The notes: generated by a model from the sequence alone, not told the origin. Shown: positions 33,140 through 41,243, numbered from the stretch's first letter. The stretch is DNA of 45,577 nt from Thermodesulfovibrionales bacterium (GCA_035686305.1 DASRZP010000040.1:1-45577); one strand, 5' to 3'. Numbers and translations are program-made.

Positions 33140-33170
33140 GAGAGCGGCTCCTGAAGGCGCTCTCTTCAGG
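33140..33170. other. Two overlapping, mutually exclusive hairpins
   Basis: CCTGAAG (33150-33156) pairs with CTTCAGG (33164-33170), and GAGAGCG (33140-33146) pairs with CGCTCTC (33158-33164). The stems share bases, so only one can form at a time. They lie after the HDOD operon and before the flgF promoter on the minus strand. They may act as a terminator-like or processing element; no long T-run follows. Confidence 0.5.
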
Positions 33171-33212
33171 TTTATTGGAAGGAAAAAATTTCCCTTTGCG
33201 GTAAGTTTTACC

Positions 33213-33566
33213 TCAGGCCTTATGACCGTCGAGGTTCACGACGAGTTGCACTTCTCCTACGGGCATGTCAAGGATTGAGGCTATTTCGTCAATTTTCAGA
33301 CCCCTTCGCTTCAGGGCGATGATCTCATGTTTGCGGTTCATGCTGTCAGAGGGAGTCTTGACTGACTCTGCCTGTTGTAAGAGTTTTTCGAGGATGGCTA
33401 TCTTCTCATCCACTGAAGACTCGATCGCTTCGAGCACTTCAATCTTCTTCTCAAGTCTCCTGAAGATCAGGTCTGCAACGTCCTTCACCTCGGCAAGTTC
33501 GAGAGACAGGAGATTCTCCTCCTTATGCCTTTCTTTCTCCTTTGCCTTCAGAACCTTCTTGAGCAT
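33213..33566 (-). CDS. Coiled-coil protein with C-terminal helix-turn-helix-like segment (DUF2802-like)
   Basis: The 117-aa cytosolic protein is mostly charged coiled coil (about 1-75, LEKKIEVLEAIESSVDEKIA). It then has a short segment HEIIALKRRGLKIDEIASIL and DMPVGEVQLVVNL that looks like a helix-turn-helix of the kind found in flagellar-operon DUF2802 proteins. DNA binding is not proven. ATG 33566 follows the 47-aa gene's TAA with a 1-nt gap. It is the last gene of the HDOD operon. Confidence 0.8.
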   Translation of the reverse strand: MLKKVLKAKEKERHKEENLLSLELAEVKDVADLIFRRLEKKIEVLEAIESSVDEKIAILEKLLQQAESVKTPSDSMNRKHEIIALKRRGLKIDEIASILDMPVGEVQLVVNLDGHKA

Positions 33567-33567
33567 G

Positions 33568-33711
33568 TTAGACCTTGATGTCTATCTTGCCTGACTCTCT
33601 TTTTTCTTCCTTTTTTTGCTGCTTTGTCTTCTTCTTCTGGGAGAGGCTCGCGCTGTCATCCCTCCTCACAATCGGGACGAGGGGTATTCTCTTAGCAGGC
33701 TCTATCGGCAC
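33568..33711 (-). CDS. Small basic protein, 47 aa, in the HDOD operon
   Basis: The start is GTG 33711, three bases after the HDOD stop, with AGGAG seven bases upstream; the TAA is at 33568-33570, one base before the next gene's ATG. Such tight packing on both sides strongly supports translation. The product begins MPIEPAKRIPLVPIVRRDDS, has a very basic middle (QKKKTKQQKKEEKR) and ends GKIDIKV. I recognise no domain; the short conserved-looking ends with a disordered Lys-rich centre suggest a linker or nucleic-acid-contacting peptide. No function is assigned. Confidence 0.8.
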   Translation of the reverse strand: MPIEPAKRIPLVPIVRRDDSASLSQKKKTKQQKKEEKRESGKIDIKV

Positions 33712-33714
33712 CCT

Positions 33715-34560
33715 TCACTCCTGAAAAGAGATCTTCTCGAGAATATAGGCATTCTTGAAAATGGTTGTGATCTCCCCGAACCTCTCTTCACTGATCCCAA
33801 GTGCTCTCCTCCAGACCTCTTCACCGAGATCAAGGTCGGCCATGGGGCCCCTGTAGCCGACGCCCAGTCTCACGCAGAGGGCGTCAGCGAGTGCGACTGT
33901 CGCACAGAGCGAGCTCTGATACTTGTCTTCAAAGGGCTTATCCTTTGCATCGCAGCTGTGGTGACTGAGAATCGCATCACAGAGTCTCTGCGGAAATCCC
34001 CATTTCTCCGCAACGAGATATCCTGCTTCGGCATGAGTGAAGCCGAAGATGTCCTTCTCAAGTGCTGAAAAAGGTACCCTTTCTTCGTGGACCCTCTGAA
34101 CAAGTATTGAAAACCTCTCCGGCTGGCTGTTATTCATGATCACCTTACCGATATCATGCAAAAGGCCTGCCACAACCGCCTCCTCCTTTTTGAGAAAGGG
34201 GGACTCCGATGCCAGTATCCCCGCCGCAATCGAGACGCCGAGGCTGTGTTCCCACATTTTTTGCTCAAGGAGGCCGAATCTCTTGTAGACTTCGCGGGAC
34301 GAAACAGCAAGCGTCATGGTCCGTATGCTGTTAAATCCCATGATGGCGATGGCCTGGGAGATAGTGTCAATATTCTGGCGACCGCCATAAAAAGAGGAAT
34401 TGGCGACCTTTAGTATCCTTGCTGCCAGAGCCTGGTCGGCCATGATGGCCTTCTGGAGTTCATCGAGTGATGTATCCGGTGAATCAATGAGTTTCAAGAT
34501 CTTTACGGCAACCATCGGCACCGCAGGGATCTCGGTAGCTCTCAGGACGGTGTCTCTCAT
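33715..34560 (-). CDS. HDOD-domain signalling protein
   Basis: The 281-aa protein is an HDOD domain over nearly its whole length (VPMVAVKILKLIDSPDTSLD, IMADQALAARILKVANSSFY, ISQAIAIMGFNSIRTMTLAV), with GLLHDIGKVIMNN and HAEAGYLVAEKWGFP. HDOD proteins are HD-related but usually lack full phosphodiesterase motifs, so they often act as signalling scaffolds. The start at 34560 lies one base after the preceding receiver's TGA; ATG 34569 is an alternative. With its receiver neighbour it looks like a two-part response unit. Confidence 0.87.
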   Translation of the reverse strand: MRDTVLRATEIPAVPMVAVKILKLIDSPDTSLDELQKAIMADQALAARILKVANSSFYGGRQNIDTISQAIAIMGFNSIRTMTLAVSSREVYKRFGLLEQKMWEHSLGVSIAAGILASESPFLKKEEAVVAGLLHDIGKVIMNNSQPERFSILVQRVHEERVPFSALEKDIFGFTHAEAGYLVAEKWGFPQRLCDAILSHHSCDAKDKPFEDKYQSSLCATVALADALCVRLGVGYRGPMADLDLGEEVWRRALGISEERFGEITTIFKNAYILEKISFQE

Positions 34561-34561
34561 G

Positions 34562-34930
34562 TCAAGCATTCCCCTCAAAGGACAAGAGAATTTTCTGGAA
34601 GGCGTCAAAGTTAAAGGGTTTTGTGAATATGGTGATCCTCTTTTTCCTGACGATGGCCTCGGTATCGCTGTCGATCAATGCCCCCGTGATGAGAACAAAC
34701 CTCCTCTTTACCTCTGGGTCCAACTGGCTGAACATTGCAAAGATCTCAAGTCCGCTCAACCCCGGCATCCTAAGGTCACAAAAGACAACCCAGTACTTCC
34801 TGGAAGCGAACTTTTCCCGTGCATCGTCACCGGAGTATGAGACATCGGCCGCGAATCCCAATTGTTCAGCAAAGAGGCTGACGATCTCTGTTATGTCAGG
34901 TTCGTCGTCTATGATAAGAATCTTCTTCAT
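34562..34930 (-). CDS. Single-domain response regulator
   Basis: The 122-aa protein is a bare receiver: acidic pair IIDDEPD, phospho-acceptor Asp52 in FCDLRMPGLSG, Thr in LITGALID and Lys in IFTKPFNFD. There is no output domain. The ATG at 34930 has no good ribosome binding site; a GTG at 34945 would add five residues. It lies 87 bp after the second HDOD gene and just before the first. It may pass phosphoryl groups to HDOD partners, the motor or a kinase; this is inferred. Confidence 0.88.
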   Translation of the reverse strand: MKKILIIDDEPDITEIVSLFAEQLGFAADVSYSGDDAREKFASRKYWVVFCDLRMPGLSGLEIFAMFSQLDPEVKRRFVLITGALIDSDTEAIVRKKRITIFTKPFNFDAFQKILLSFEGNA

Positions 34931-35017
34931 GATCAGCGGGAGCACACAATGAATTGATTATACCACAGGGGCCTCAAGATCGAGGTCAGGTATGCGCTGC
35001 CGATGGGTAACGCCCCC

Positions 35018-35848
35018 TTAAGGTGCATCAAAGAAACGTTCAATTTCAGGCCGAGCACAACAGAACCGTCCAGCGATAGATGCTATTTGTTCGTCTATGA
35101 GCTCGAATTCGAGGAGGATCGCGTCATGCTCCTCTGTCCATATGCCGTCGTCCTCCAGTCGCGGGCTGAATCTTCGCGCGAGGACCTCTGCCAGTGACAC
35201 AATCGAAAGGCCACATTTGCAGTCTGACGCCAGGGACGGCCTATGGTGAAAGCGTATCGTTTCGACAATCTCCACGGGCATGTCCGTATTCTGAGCAAAC
35301 CATGCTCCCGCATCGGCATGGGTGCAGCCGAAGATCTCTTCTTCCCTGTCGAGCAAGTCGTCGGAGATTCCGATGTCGAGAAATTTTTTTGGGTTCATTC
35401 TGTAGAAGATGATCCTGCCGATGTCATGGAGGAGGCCTGAAAGGAAGCATTCACTCGGGTTCGTCATGCAAAGATTGTCCGAAATGGCCGCCGCAAGAAA
35501 GGCGACCTCATAGCTGTGGCTCCAGAGATTTCTGATATTGAAGGAATTACGGAAGGGGAATATGTCCATAACCGTCATGCCAAGGGCAACGGATTTAATT
35601 CGGTCATAGCCGAGGAACATTATTGCCTGTCTGATATCTCTCACATTGCCTGAGTGCCCGAAGAGCACCGAGTTTGCAGTACGGATAACACGCTCGGCAA
35701 ACGCTTGATCATGGGAGATGAGACTGTAGAGGTCATCGGGAGAAGAGTTCTCATCCCTCGTGACAGAGAGAATTCTGCTTAACAAGCCTGGAATCGTTGA
35801 AAGGTCGCTCAGGCCCTTAATGAAACGTCTTACGTCTCCCGACTCCAT
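35018..35848 (-). CDS. Second HDOD-domain signalling protein
   Basis: The 276-aa protein is a second, diverged HDOD domain: LSTIPGLLSRILSVTRDENS, ISHDQAFAERVIRTANSVLF, RDIRQAIMFLGYDRIKSVAL, FLSGLLHDIGRIIFYRMNP and HADAGAWFAQNTDMP, with an HH pair at FHHRP. ATG 35848 has GGAGACGGA upstream. It overlaps the 70-aa frame ahead of it by 19 bp. A perfect sigma-28 promoter lies about 200 bp upstream, so the whole HDOD operon is probably late flagellar. Confidence 0.87.
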   Translation of the reverse strand: MESGDVRRFIKGLSDLSTIPGLLSRILSVTRDENSSPDDLYSLISHDQAFAERVIRTANSVLFGHSGNVRDIRQAIMFLGYDRIKSVALGMTVMDIFPFRNSFNIRNLWSHSYEVAFLAAAISDNLCMTNPSECFLSGLLHDIGRIIFYRMNPKKFLDIGISDDLLDREEEIFGCTHADAGAWFAQNTDMPVEIVETIRFHHRPSLASDCKCGLSIVSLAEVLARRFSPRLEDDGIWTEEHDAILLEFELIDEQIASIAGRFCCARPEIERFFDAP

Positions 35849-36042
35849 TCCGTCTCCAGATGTTCTTTGTGACCCTTCCCCTTCTCCTCTGCATGGGGAC
35901 GAGGCTGAGCGGATGTGACGGATGAAAACGCTTCATATCCGATAAATGCTTCGTCATAAGAAGATATGCGCGACGCCTTCCGCCGTCCGCGGCCCGAGAA
36001 GCGGTTTTGTATGTTTCTTGCGAGCAGTACGATCGTTTTCAT
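35830..36042 (-). CDS. Possible small protein, 70 aa, directly at a sigma-28 promoter
   Basis: The frame opens at ATG 36042, about at the predicted transcription start of the perfect sigma-28 promoter, and ends at TAA 35830, overlapping the HDOD gene by 19 bp. The product is basic (MKTIVLLARNIQNRFSGRGR, RRKASRISSYDEAFIGYEAF) with a His/Glu/Lys-rich tail. There is no ribosome binding site, so it would be leaderless. Alternatively the region is simply a 190-nt leader for the HDOD gene. Frame extension upstream reads FFPHPSMESAVI, which recalls the FFPxPxVxSAV motif of KsgA/RsmA, so a decayed gene remnant is a third option. Confidence 0.4.
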   Translation of the reverse strand: MKTIVLLARNIQNRFSGRGRRKASRISSYDEAFIGYEAFSSVTSAQPRPHAEEKGKGHKEHLETEWSRET

Positions 36043-36049
36043 ATCTGTC

Positions 36050-36076
36050 TTATCGGCTGGAAGGTGAGAAACTTTA
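36050..36076 (-). promoter_or_regulatory. Perfect sigma-28 promoter of the HDOD operon
   Basis: The minus strand reads TAAAGTTT (36069-36076), 11 nt, GCCGATAA (36050-36057): all 16 consensus positions and the optimal spacer. It is the best sigma-28 match in the window and lies before HDOD-type genes not usually listed among filament genes. Confidence 0.9.
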
Positions 36077-36141
36077 ATGATTACCGCTGACTCCATCGAG
36101 GGATGCGGGAAGAAGCCGGTTTTCTTTAATGCATCCGATTC

Positions 36142-36150
36142 TGCTATAAT
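36142..36150 (+). promoter_or_regulatory. Extended -10 promoter of the TPR lipoprotein gene
   Basis: TGCTATAAT has the TGN extension and a perfect TATAAT (36145-36150). The -35 region is weak. The predicted leader is about 44 nt and includes the GAGGAG before GTG 36201. The site lies back to back with the sigma-28 promoter at 36050-36076. Confidence 0.5.
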
Positions 36151-36200
36151 GCAACTACAAAGAGAAAGCTCTTCCAAAAAACTCTGACGAGGAGACCCTT

Positions 36201-37910
36201 GTGAGATTTGTCCTGTCGGTTCATATCGCGGCAATAAGTACGGCCCTCTTCTTGGCTTCCTGTGTTCCTCAGGCCCTGAAGGTCCAAAGGGAGGAACCGG
36301 GGCCGCCCCCTGCAGCGTATTATGAATACGTGCTTGGCTACGACGCCGAACTGACGGGCGACTGGGAAGGCGCGTTGAACCATTACCAGGAAGCGTTAAA
36401 GGTCGATCCTGAATCCTCATACCTTAAGACACAGATGGGGTATATCTATTTACGGACAGGCAGGTCCCAGGAGGCGACAAGGCTGGCCGAGGAGGTCACG
36501 AAGGCAAACCCCGGATATGTACCCGCCCTTCTGCTCCTTGCGCAGCTCTACAACGGCCAGCAGAAAACCGACGAAGCGATCGCTCTTTATGAAAGAGTTG
36601 TTGCCCTCGATCCGGACCAGACCGACGCCCCTCTCTTCCTCGGAGTCCTCTATGCCTCTAAGCAGAGATACGATGATTCGATTAAGGTTCTTGAAGGACT
36701 GATCAGGAGATCCCCTGAAAACTCAATGGCGTTCTATTACCTCGGAGCGGTCTATTTTGATCAGAAAGACTATGACAAGGCAGAGGAGTCCTTCAAGAAG
36801 GTCATAGAATTGAGGCCGAATTTCTCCGGCGCCTATTACAATCTCGGCATTATCAGCGAAATGCGGGGCGACCTTGACCAGGCAGAGGCGCATTATAAGA
36901 AGGCCACGGAGCTCAACCCGCACGATATGCGTGCGAAGGAGAGGCTGAGTGCGATCTATATAAAGCAGCAGAATCTCGACAAGGCTGTAGAACAGCTCGA
37001 ACATCTGAGCGGTAGTGACCCTGCGAACATCGATGTCCATATGAGGCTGGCGCTGCTTTACCTTGACGACAAACAGTATGACCGGGCAGTCGAGGAGTTC
37101 AGGATCGTTATCGAGGCAAAGCCGAAAGACCCTTCCCCGAGGTATTACCTTGCCCTCACCTTCGAAGAGATGGAGAAGTACCGGGAAGCCGTCGAAGAAC
37201 TGAAGAAGGTCCTTTCGATAGACCCGAAGAATATCAACGCCTTTCTCCATCTCGGACTCGTCTATTCGAAGCTCAAGCAATACGATGATGCGATCCGTGT
37301 CTATGAAGAGGTGTTGTCTTTTGACAGGGGGAGGCCCGAAGTATTCCTCTATCTCGGCATAAGCTATATGCAGCAAAAGGATTACCGCAAGGCAGAGGAC
37401 GTTCTCGAGGAAGGGATAGGGCTTTTCAAGGATTACGACGACCTTGTCTTTAACCTTGCCGTCCTTTTTGACAAGACCGACAGGTACGATGAGATGGTCT
37501 CCACTCTCAGAAGGGTCATAGCAATGAACCCCAAGCATGCTGATGCCCTGAATTACCTCGGCTACAGCTTTGCCGACAGAGGGACCAATCTTGAGGAGGC
37601 CCTCTCCCTTATCACAAGGGCCCTCGAAGAGAAGCCTGACAGCGGCTATATCCTGGACAGTCTCGGATGGGTATATTTCAAGATGGGAAGATACGCCGAT
37701 GCGATCCTTCAGCTGAAGAAGGCTACGGAAAGCGTCAAGGACGATCCTGTTATTTATGAACATCTGGGAGACGTATATCTCGCTGAGGGAAACAAGGATG
37801 AGGCACTTAAGGCCTGGGAGAAGTCGGTAGAGTTTAGTGAGAAGGAAGAAGGATTGAAGGAACGGGTCGAAGAGAAGATCAGAAAACTGGGACCCCAAGA
37901 GGCCCGGTGA
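36201..37910 (+). CDS. TPR-repeat lipoprotein, 569 aa
   Basis: The protein has a lipoprotein signal peptide with lipobox LASC (about 18-21) followed by a Pro-rich linker. About fourteen TPR units then fill residues 40-550 (GYDAELTGDWEGALNHYQEA, YYLGAVYFDQKDYDKAEESF, YNLGIISEMRGDLDQAEAHY). The end is charged. The GTG start has GAGGAG eight bases upstream. It is anchored to the inner or outer membrane and probably scaffolds an envelope complex; the partner is unknown. ispE follows 25 bp downstream, so it shares its promoter with the isoprenoid, tRNA and nucleotide genes. Confidence 0.88.
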   Translation: MRFVLSVHIAAISTALFLASCVPQALKVQREEPGPPPAAYYEYVLGYDAELTGDWEGALNHYQEALKVDPESSYLKTQMGYIYLRTGRSQEATRLAEEVTKANPGYVPALLLLAQLYNGQQKTDEAIALYERVVALDPDQTDAPLFLGVLYASKQRYDDSIKVLEGLIRRSPENSMAFYYLGAVYFDQKDYDKAEESFKKVIELRPNFSGAYYNLGIISEMRGDLDQAEAHYKKATELNPHDMRAKERLSAIYIKQQNLDKAVEQLEHLSGSDPANIDVHMRLALLYLDDKQYDRAVEEFRIVIEAKPKDPSPRYYLALTFEEMEKYREAVEELKKVLSIDPKNINAFLHLGLVYSKLKQYDDAIRVYEEVLSFDRGRPEVFLYLGISYMQQKDYRKAEDVLEEGIGLFKDYDDLVFNLAVLFDKTDRYDEMVSTLRRVIAMNPKHADALNYLGYSFADRGTNLEEALSLITRALEEKPDSGYILDSLGWVYFKMGRYADAILQLKKATESVKDDPVIYEHLGDVYLAEGNKDEALKAWEKSVEFSEKEEGLKERVEEKIRKLGPQEAR

Positions 37911-37935
37911 AGCCAGCGGCAATCCCCTGTCAGAA

Positions 37936-38796
37936 ATGCTCACCATCCATGCCCCGGCAAAGATAAACTGGCTTTTGAACGTGGCAGGCAAACGGGATGA
38001 CGGCTATCATGATATCGTCAGCCTCATGCAGTGCGTCACCCTCAATGACACCCTTACTATCGAGGATTCCGATGACCTTGAGGTCGTCGCCGATTCGGAC
38101 ATCCCTCTCCGGGACAATCTTGTTTATAAAGCCGCTCTTCTCATGAAGGCGGGGAGGGGAGCAGGCTTCGGGGCGAAGATAACGCTGAAAAAGGAGATAC
38201 CCATGGCAGCGGGTCTCGGGGGAGGGAGCAGCGATGCTGCACGTACGCTTGTCGCGTTAAATCATTTTTGGAACGTAAATCTGACACTCCGGGAACTCGC
38301 CGGATTGGGGGAGATGCTTGGCTCGGACGTCCCTTTCTTCCTGTATGGTCCTGTCGCTGTCGTTGAGGGGAGGGGGGAGATCGTGACTCCCGTCACCCTG
38401 GGTGCTTCTTACGCCCTGGTACTCGCGAGGCCGCCGATAGAGGTTTCGACAGCCTGGGCTTACTCACAGGTGGAGAACAATACTGGGTCCGGCAAGGTGT
38501 TGACAAAGGGAGACAATAATATTAAACTGTTCTGTCAAGCTCTTGAAACGAGGGATTTCTCGCTGCTTTCTTCCTTGCGAAGGAACGACCTCGAGAGCCT
38601 TGTTGAGAAGAGACACCCGGTCATCGGAGAGATCAAAGGGCAACTGACGATAGAGGGTGCGGTTTTTTCAGCGATGAGCGGGAGCGGCCCGACAGTATTC
38701 GGCCTGTTCCCTTCACGTGAGGAGGCAGAGAGAGCCCTTCCGAAACTGTCACCGAACTGGTGCAGGGTTGTCGAAACCGTGGCGAGCGGCGGGTAA
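37936..38796 (+). CDS. ispE: 4-diphosphocytidyl-2-C-methyl-D-erythritol kinase
   Basis: This 286-aa GHMP kinase carries out the ATP-dependent step of the MEP isoprenoid pathway. Motifs are in order: APAKINWLLNVAGKRDDGYH at the N-terminus, the ATP-binding PMAAGLGGGSSDAARTL, GSDVPFFLYGPVAVVEGRGE and the C-terminal MSGSGPTVFGLF. Length and order are normal. The upstream TPR gene ends 25 bp before ATG 37936. tRNA-Gln and prs follow, an arrangement common in several phyla. Confidence 0.95.
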   Translation: MLTIHAPAKINWLLNVAGKRDDGYHDIVSLMQCVTLNDTLTIEDSDDLEVVADSDIPLRDNLVYKAALLMKAGRGAGFGAKITLKKEIPMAAGLGGGSSDAARTLVALNHFWNVNLTLRELAGLGEMLGSDVPFFLYGPVAVVEGRGEIVTPVTLGASYALVLARPPIEVSTAWAYSQVENNTGSGKVLTKGDNNIKLFCQALETRDFSLLSSLRRNDLESLVEKRHPVIGEIKGQLTIEGAVFSAMSGSGPTVFGLFPSREEAERALPKLSPNWCRVVETVASGG

Positions 38797-38872
38797 TCGT
38801 TCATGAGCGAGAAGCCCTGAAAGCCTGAGTAGCTCTGAGTCGTTCTCTCATTCGTATTGCGGTGCAAGATAT

Positions 38873-38947
38873 TGGGGCGTCGACAAATGGCAAGTCAGGA
38901 GATTTTGGATCTCCCAATTGGGGGTTCGAGTCCTCCCGCCCCAGCCA
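38873..38947 (+). tRNA. tRNA-Gln (anticodon TTG)
   Basis: The 75-nt cloverleaf is complete: acceptor TGGGGCG (38873-38879) with CGCCCCA (38937-38943), anticodon stem GGAGA/TCTCC around loop TTTTGGA, T-arm GGGGG-TTCGAGT-CCTCC, discriminator G and an encoded CCA (38945-38947). Loop positions 34-36 read TTG, which decodes CAA/CAG glutamine. It sits between ispE and prs on the same strand, probably cotranscribed. Confidence 0.95.
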
Positions 38948-38968
38948 TGAAAGACCGGTGTTTGGTAT

Positions 38969-39030
38969 TCATGATTCATCGGCGGGAAAAGGCAGGGGTC
39001 CCTAAGAAGCAGACGATGCCTGAATCATGA
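38969..39030 (+). repeat. 10-bp inverted repeat between tRNA-Gln and prs
   Basis: TCATGATTCA (38969-38978) and TGAATCATGA (39021-39030) are perfect inverses separated by 42 nt; the RNA would form a long-range hairpin with a large loop. It lies between the tRNA 3' end and the prs ribosome binding site. It may guide tRNA processing or modulate prs, or may be a weak terminator without a T-run. I recognise no riboswitch class. Confidence 0.55.
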
Positions 39031-39065
39031 GGTGCTGAGCGCTTTTCGAAATCTTTGGAGGTGTG

Positions 39066-40007
39066 ATGCCACAGGGCATAAAGATCATCAGCGGAAATAG
39101 TCATCCTGTGCTGTCAGGGGAGGTTGGTCACTGCCTCGGTATACCCTTATGTGAGGCAACCATCACGAGCTTCAGTGACGGTGAGTTCATGGTCCAGATC
39201 AACGAGAACGTAAGGGGATCGGACGCATTTGTCATCCAGCCGACCTGTCCGCCTGTCAATGATAACATCATGGAGTTGCTCCTTATCATCGACGCCTTGA
39301 AGAGGGCCTCAGCAGGCAGGATAACTGCTGTGGTCCCTTACTACGGCTACGGACGGCAGGACAGAAAGGTCCAGCCGAGGGTCCCCATATCGTCCAAGCT
39401 CGTTGCCGACCTTATAACTGCAGCGGGAGCGAACCGCGTGCTGGCAGTAGACCTTCACGCCGGACAGATCCAGGGGTTCTTCAATATCCCCGTTGATCAT
39501 CTCTACGCTTCTACGGTCCTCGTGGATTATATCAGGAAGAGAAACCTGAATAACCTCGTCATTGTCTCTCCCGATGCAGGAGGCGTTGAGAGGGCCCGGT
39601 CCTTTGCCCGCAAACTCCAGTGCTCGCTGGCAATTATCGATAAGAGGAGGGAGATGGCGAACGTATCGCAGGTGATGAACGTCATCGGTGACGTGAAAGG
39701 CCGTGATGCCCTCATACTCGACGATATGATCGACACCGCAGGCACGACGACTCAGGCTGCTCAGGCATTACGGGATCAGGGTGCGAGCAGGGTCTATGCC
39801 GCCTCAACGCATGCTGTCCTGTCCGGACCGGCGATCAAGAGGATCAACGATTCGGCGCTGGAAGAGGTCATCGTCACTAACACCATCCCCCTTGACAATA
39901 AGAAGGAGGAATGCAAGAAACTCACCGTGCTGAGCATCGCTTTTTTACTTGCCGACGCAATCAAGCGGATACATGAGGAGTCTTCAATAAGTTCACTGTT
40001 CGAATAG
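39066..40007 (+). CDS. prs: Ribose-phosphate pyrophosphokinase
   Basis: The 313-aa enzyme makes PRPP for purine, pyrimidine, His and Trp synthesis. Typical segments are [20 protein letters not shown], the [20 protein letters not shown] block, the flexible [20 protein letters not shown] and the PRPP-binding loop [17 protein letters not shown] 39066 follows GGAGG at 39057-39061; an in-phase GTG at 39063 is too close to it. Length is normal. Confidence 0.96.
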   Translation: MPQGIKIISGNSHPVLSGEVGHCLGIPLCEATITSFSDGEFMVQINENVRGSDAFVIQPTCPPVNDNIMELLLIIDALKRASAGRITAVVPYYGYGRQDRKVQPRVPISSKLVADLITAAGANRVLAVDLHAGQIQGFFNIPVDHLYASTVLVDYIRKRNLNNLVIVSPDAGGVERARSFARKLQCSLAIIDKRREMANVSQVMNVIGDVKGRDALILDDMIDTAGTTTQAAQALRDQGASRVYAASTHAVLSGPAIKRINDSALEEVIVTNTIPLDNKKEECKKLTVLSIAFLLADAIKRIHEESSISSLFE

Positions 40008-40031
40008 TCCGGGTTTTTGAGAGGAGGAAGT

Positions 40032-40688
40032 ATGGAAAAGATCACGCTGAATGCAGAAAAGAGGGATGCAACGGGAAAAGGCGTTGCACGATCATTGAGA
40101 AGGGAAGGCATTGTCCCCGGTGTCCTTTACCGGGGCGGCACTTCCACGCCGATAAAAATAGACGGGAAGGAGCTTACACGATTCATACGGACGACTGCAG
40201 GCGAGCAGGTCATGGTGAACCTGCAGTTCTCCGACGGTGAGAGCAGGCTCGCCCTCATGAAGGACTACCAGATTGACCCCCTGAGAGGCGAACTCCTCCA
40301 TTCGGACTTCTTTGAGGTCTCGCTCACGGAAGAAGTCCGGGTCACCGTTCATGTGACGGCGACGGGTGAACCGATCGCGGTGAAGCGGGACGGAGCAATC
40401 CTCCAGTATGGGGTGAGGGAGATAGAAATCCAGTGCCTCCCCGACAAGATCCCTGGCCGTATAGAAGTCGACGTTTCTGGCCTTGAAACGGGAAAATCTA
40501 TCCATGTGGGAGATCTGGCCCTTGGTGAGGGTATCAAGATCTTGACTGATCAGGGAGAACTGATAGCGAATGTGATCGCGCCTGCTGTCCAGGAAGAGGC
40601 TGCGCCTGCCGCAGCTGCCCCGGAAGTTGCAGAACCTGAAGTTATCAAGAAGGGGAAGAAGGAAGAGGCCGCTGGAGAGAAGGCTTAA
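40032..40688 (+). CDS. rplY: 50S ribosomal protein L25/general stress protein Ctc
   Basis: The 218-aa protein is the long, two-domain CTC/TL5 form of bL25. It has the N-terminal 5S-RNA-binding domain (NAEKRDATGKGVARSLRREG, IVPGVLYRG) and a C-terminal beta domain (QIDPLRGELLHSDFFEVS, DVSGLETGKSIHVGDL). An Ala/Glu/Lys-rich tail follows. ATG 40032 follows GAGGAGGAAG. It lies 24 bp after prs and touches pth, the usual order in many bacteria. Confidence 0.94.
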   Translation: MEKITLNAEKRDATGKGVARSLRREGIVPGVLYRGGTSTPIKIDGKELTRFIRTTAGEQVMVNLQFSDGESRLALMKDYQIDPLRGELLHSDFFEVSLTEEVRVTVHVTATGEPIAVKRDGAILQYGVREIEIQCLPDKIPGRIEVDVSGLETGKSIHVGDLALGEGIKILTDQGELIANVIAPAVQEEAAPAAAAPEVAEPEVIKKGKKEEAAGEKA

Positions 40689-41243
40689 TTGTGGATCATT
40701 GCAGGTCTCGGTAATCCCGGGCCGCGCTATGCAGGGACGAGACACAACGTCGGTTTTTTGGTAGTGGATGAGATCTCCTCGCGCTGCGGTATAGACGTTA
40801 AAACAAGAGGGGCATACAACGTGGGAAAGGGCTCCATGGGGGACAAGGACATTATCCTCCTGGAGCCTTTGACGTTTATGAACAGAAGCGGCCTTGCTGT
40901 CCGGGATATCATGAAGCGATATCATGTGCTTCCGGAGAATCTGATCGTGATACAGGATGATATTGACATGGAGATAGGAAAACTGAAGATCAGAAAACGC
41001 GGGTCATCAGGAGGTCATAGAGGCGTAGAATCGATCATAGAGACTATAGGCACGAGAGATTTTGCGAGGGTCAAGATTGGTGTGGGAAGGGAAGCAGGAG
41101 TGTCCGTCGAAGACTACGTCCTGAGAAAATTCAAGAAAGACGATATCCCTTTGATTCGAGGGGCTATTGTCAGAGCCGCCGACGCTGTTGAGGCAATCGT
41201 GAAAGAAGGTATCGAGAAGGCCATGAACTGGTTCAATAGGTAG
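40689..41243 (+). CDS. pth: Peptidyl-tRNA hydrolase
   Basis: The 184-aa esterase recycles peptidyl-tRNA. Motifs are IIAGLGNPGPRYAGTRHNVG (the catalytic His lies in RHNVG), LEPLTFMNRSG, VIQDDIDMEIGKLKIRKRGS and SSGGHRGVESIIE. The start is TTG 40689, immediately after the rplY TAA, so it is probably translated by coupling. It is the last gene of this block. Confidence 0.95.
   Translation: MWIIAGLGNPGPRYAGTRHNVGFLVVDEISSRCGIDVKTRGAYNVGKGSMGDKDIILLEPLTFMNRSGLAVRDIMKRYHVLPENLIVIQDDIDMEIGKLKIRKRGSSGGHRGVESIIETIGTRDFARVKIGVGREAGVSVEDYVLRKFKKDDIPLIRGAIVRAADAVEAIVKEGIEKAMNWFNR

Noticed and set aside
36723-37991. Long minus-strand open frame opposite the TPR lipoprotein
   Set aside because: It mirrors the repetitive codons of the TPR array and has no recognisable domain or start signal.
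38873-38947. tRNA-Gln as a possible integration site
   Set aside because: No integrase, no direct repeat of the tRNA 3' end and ordinary housekeeping neighbours on both sides.
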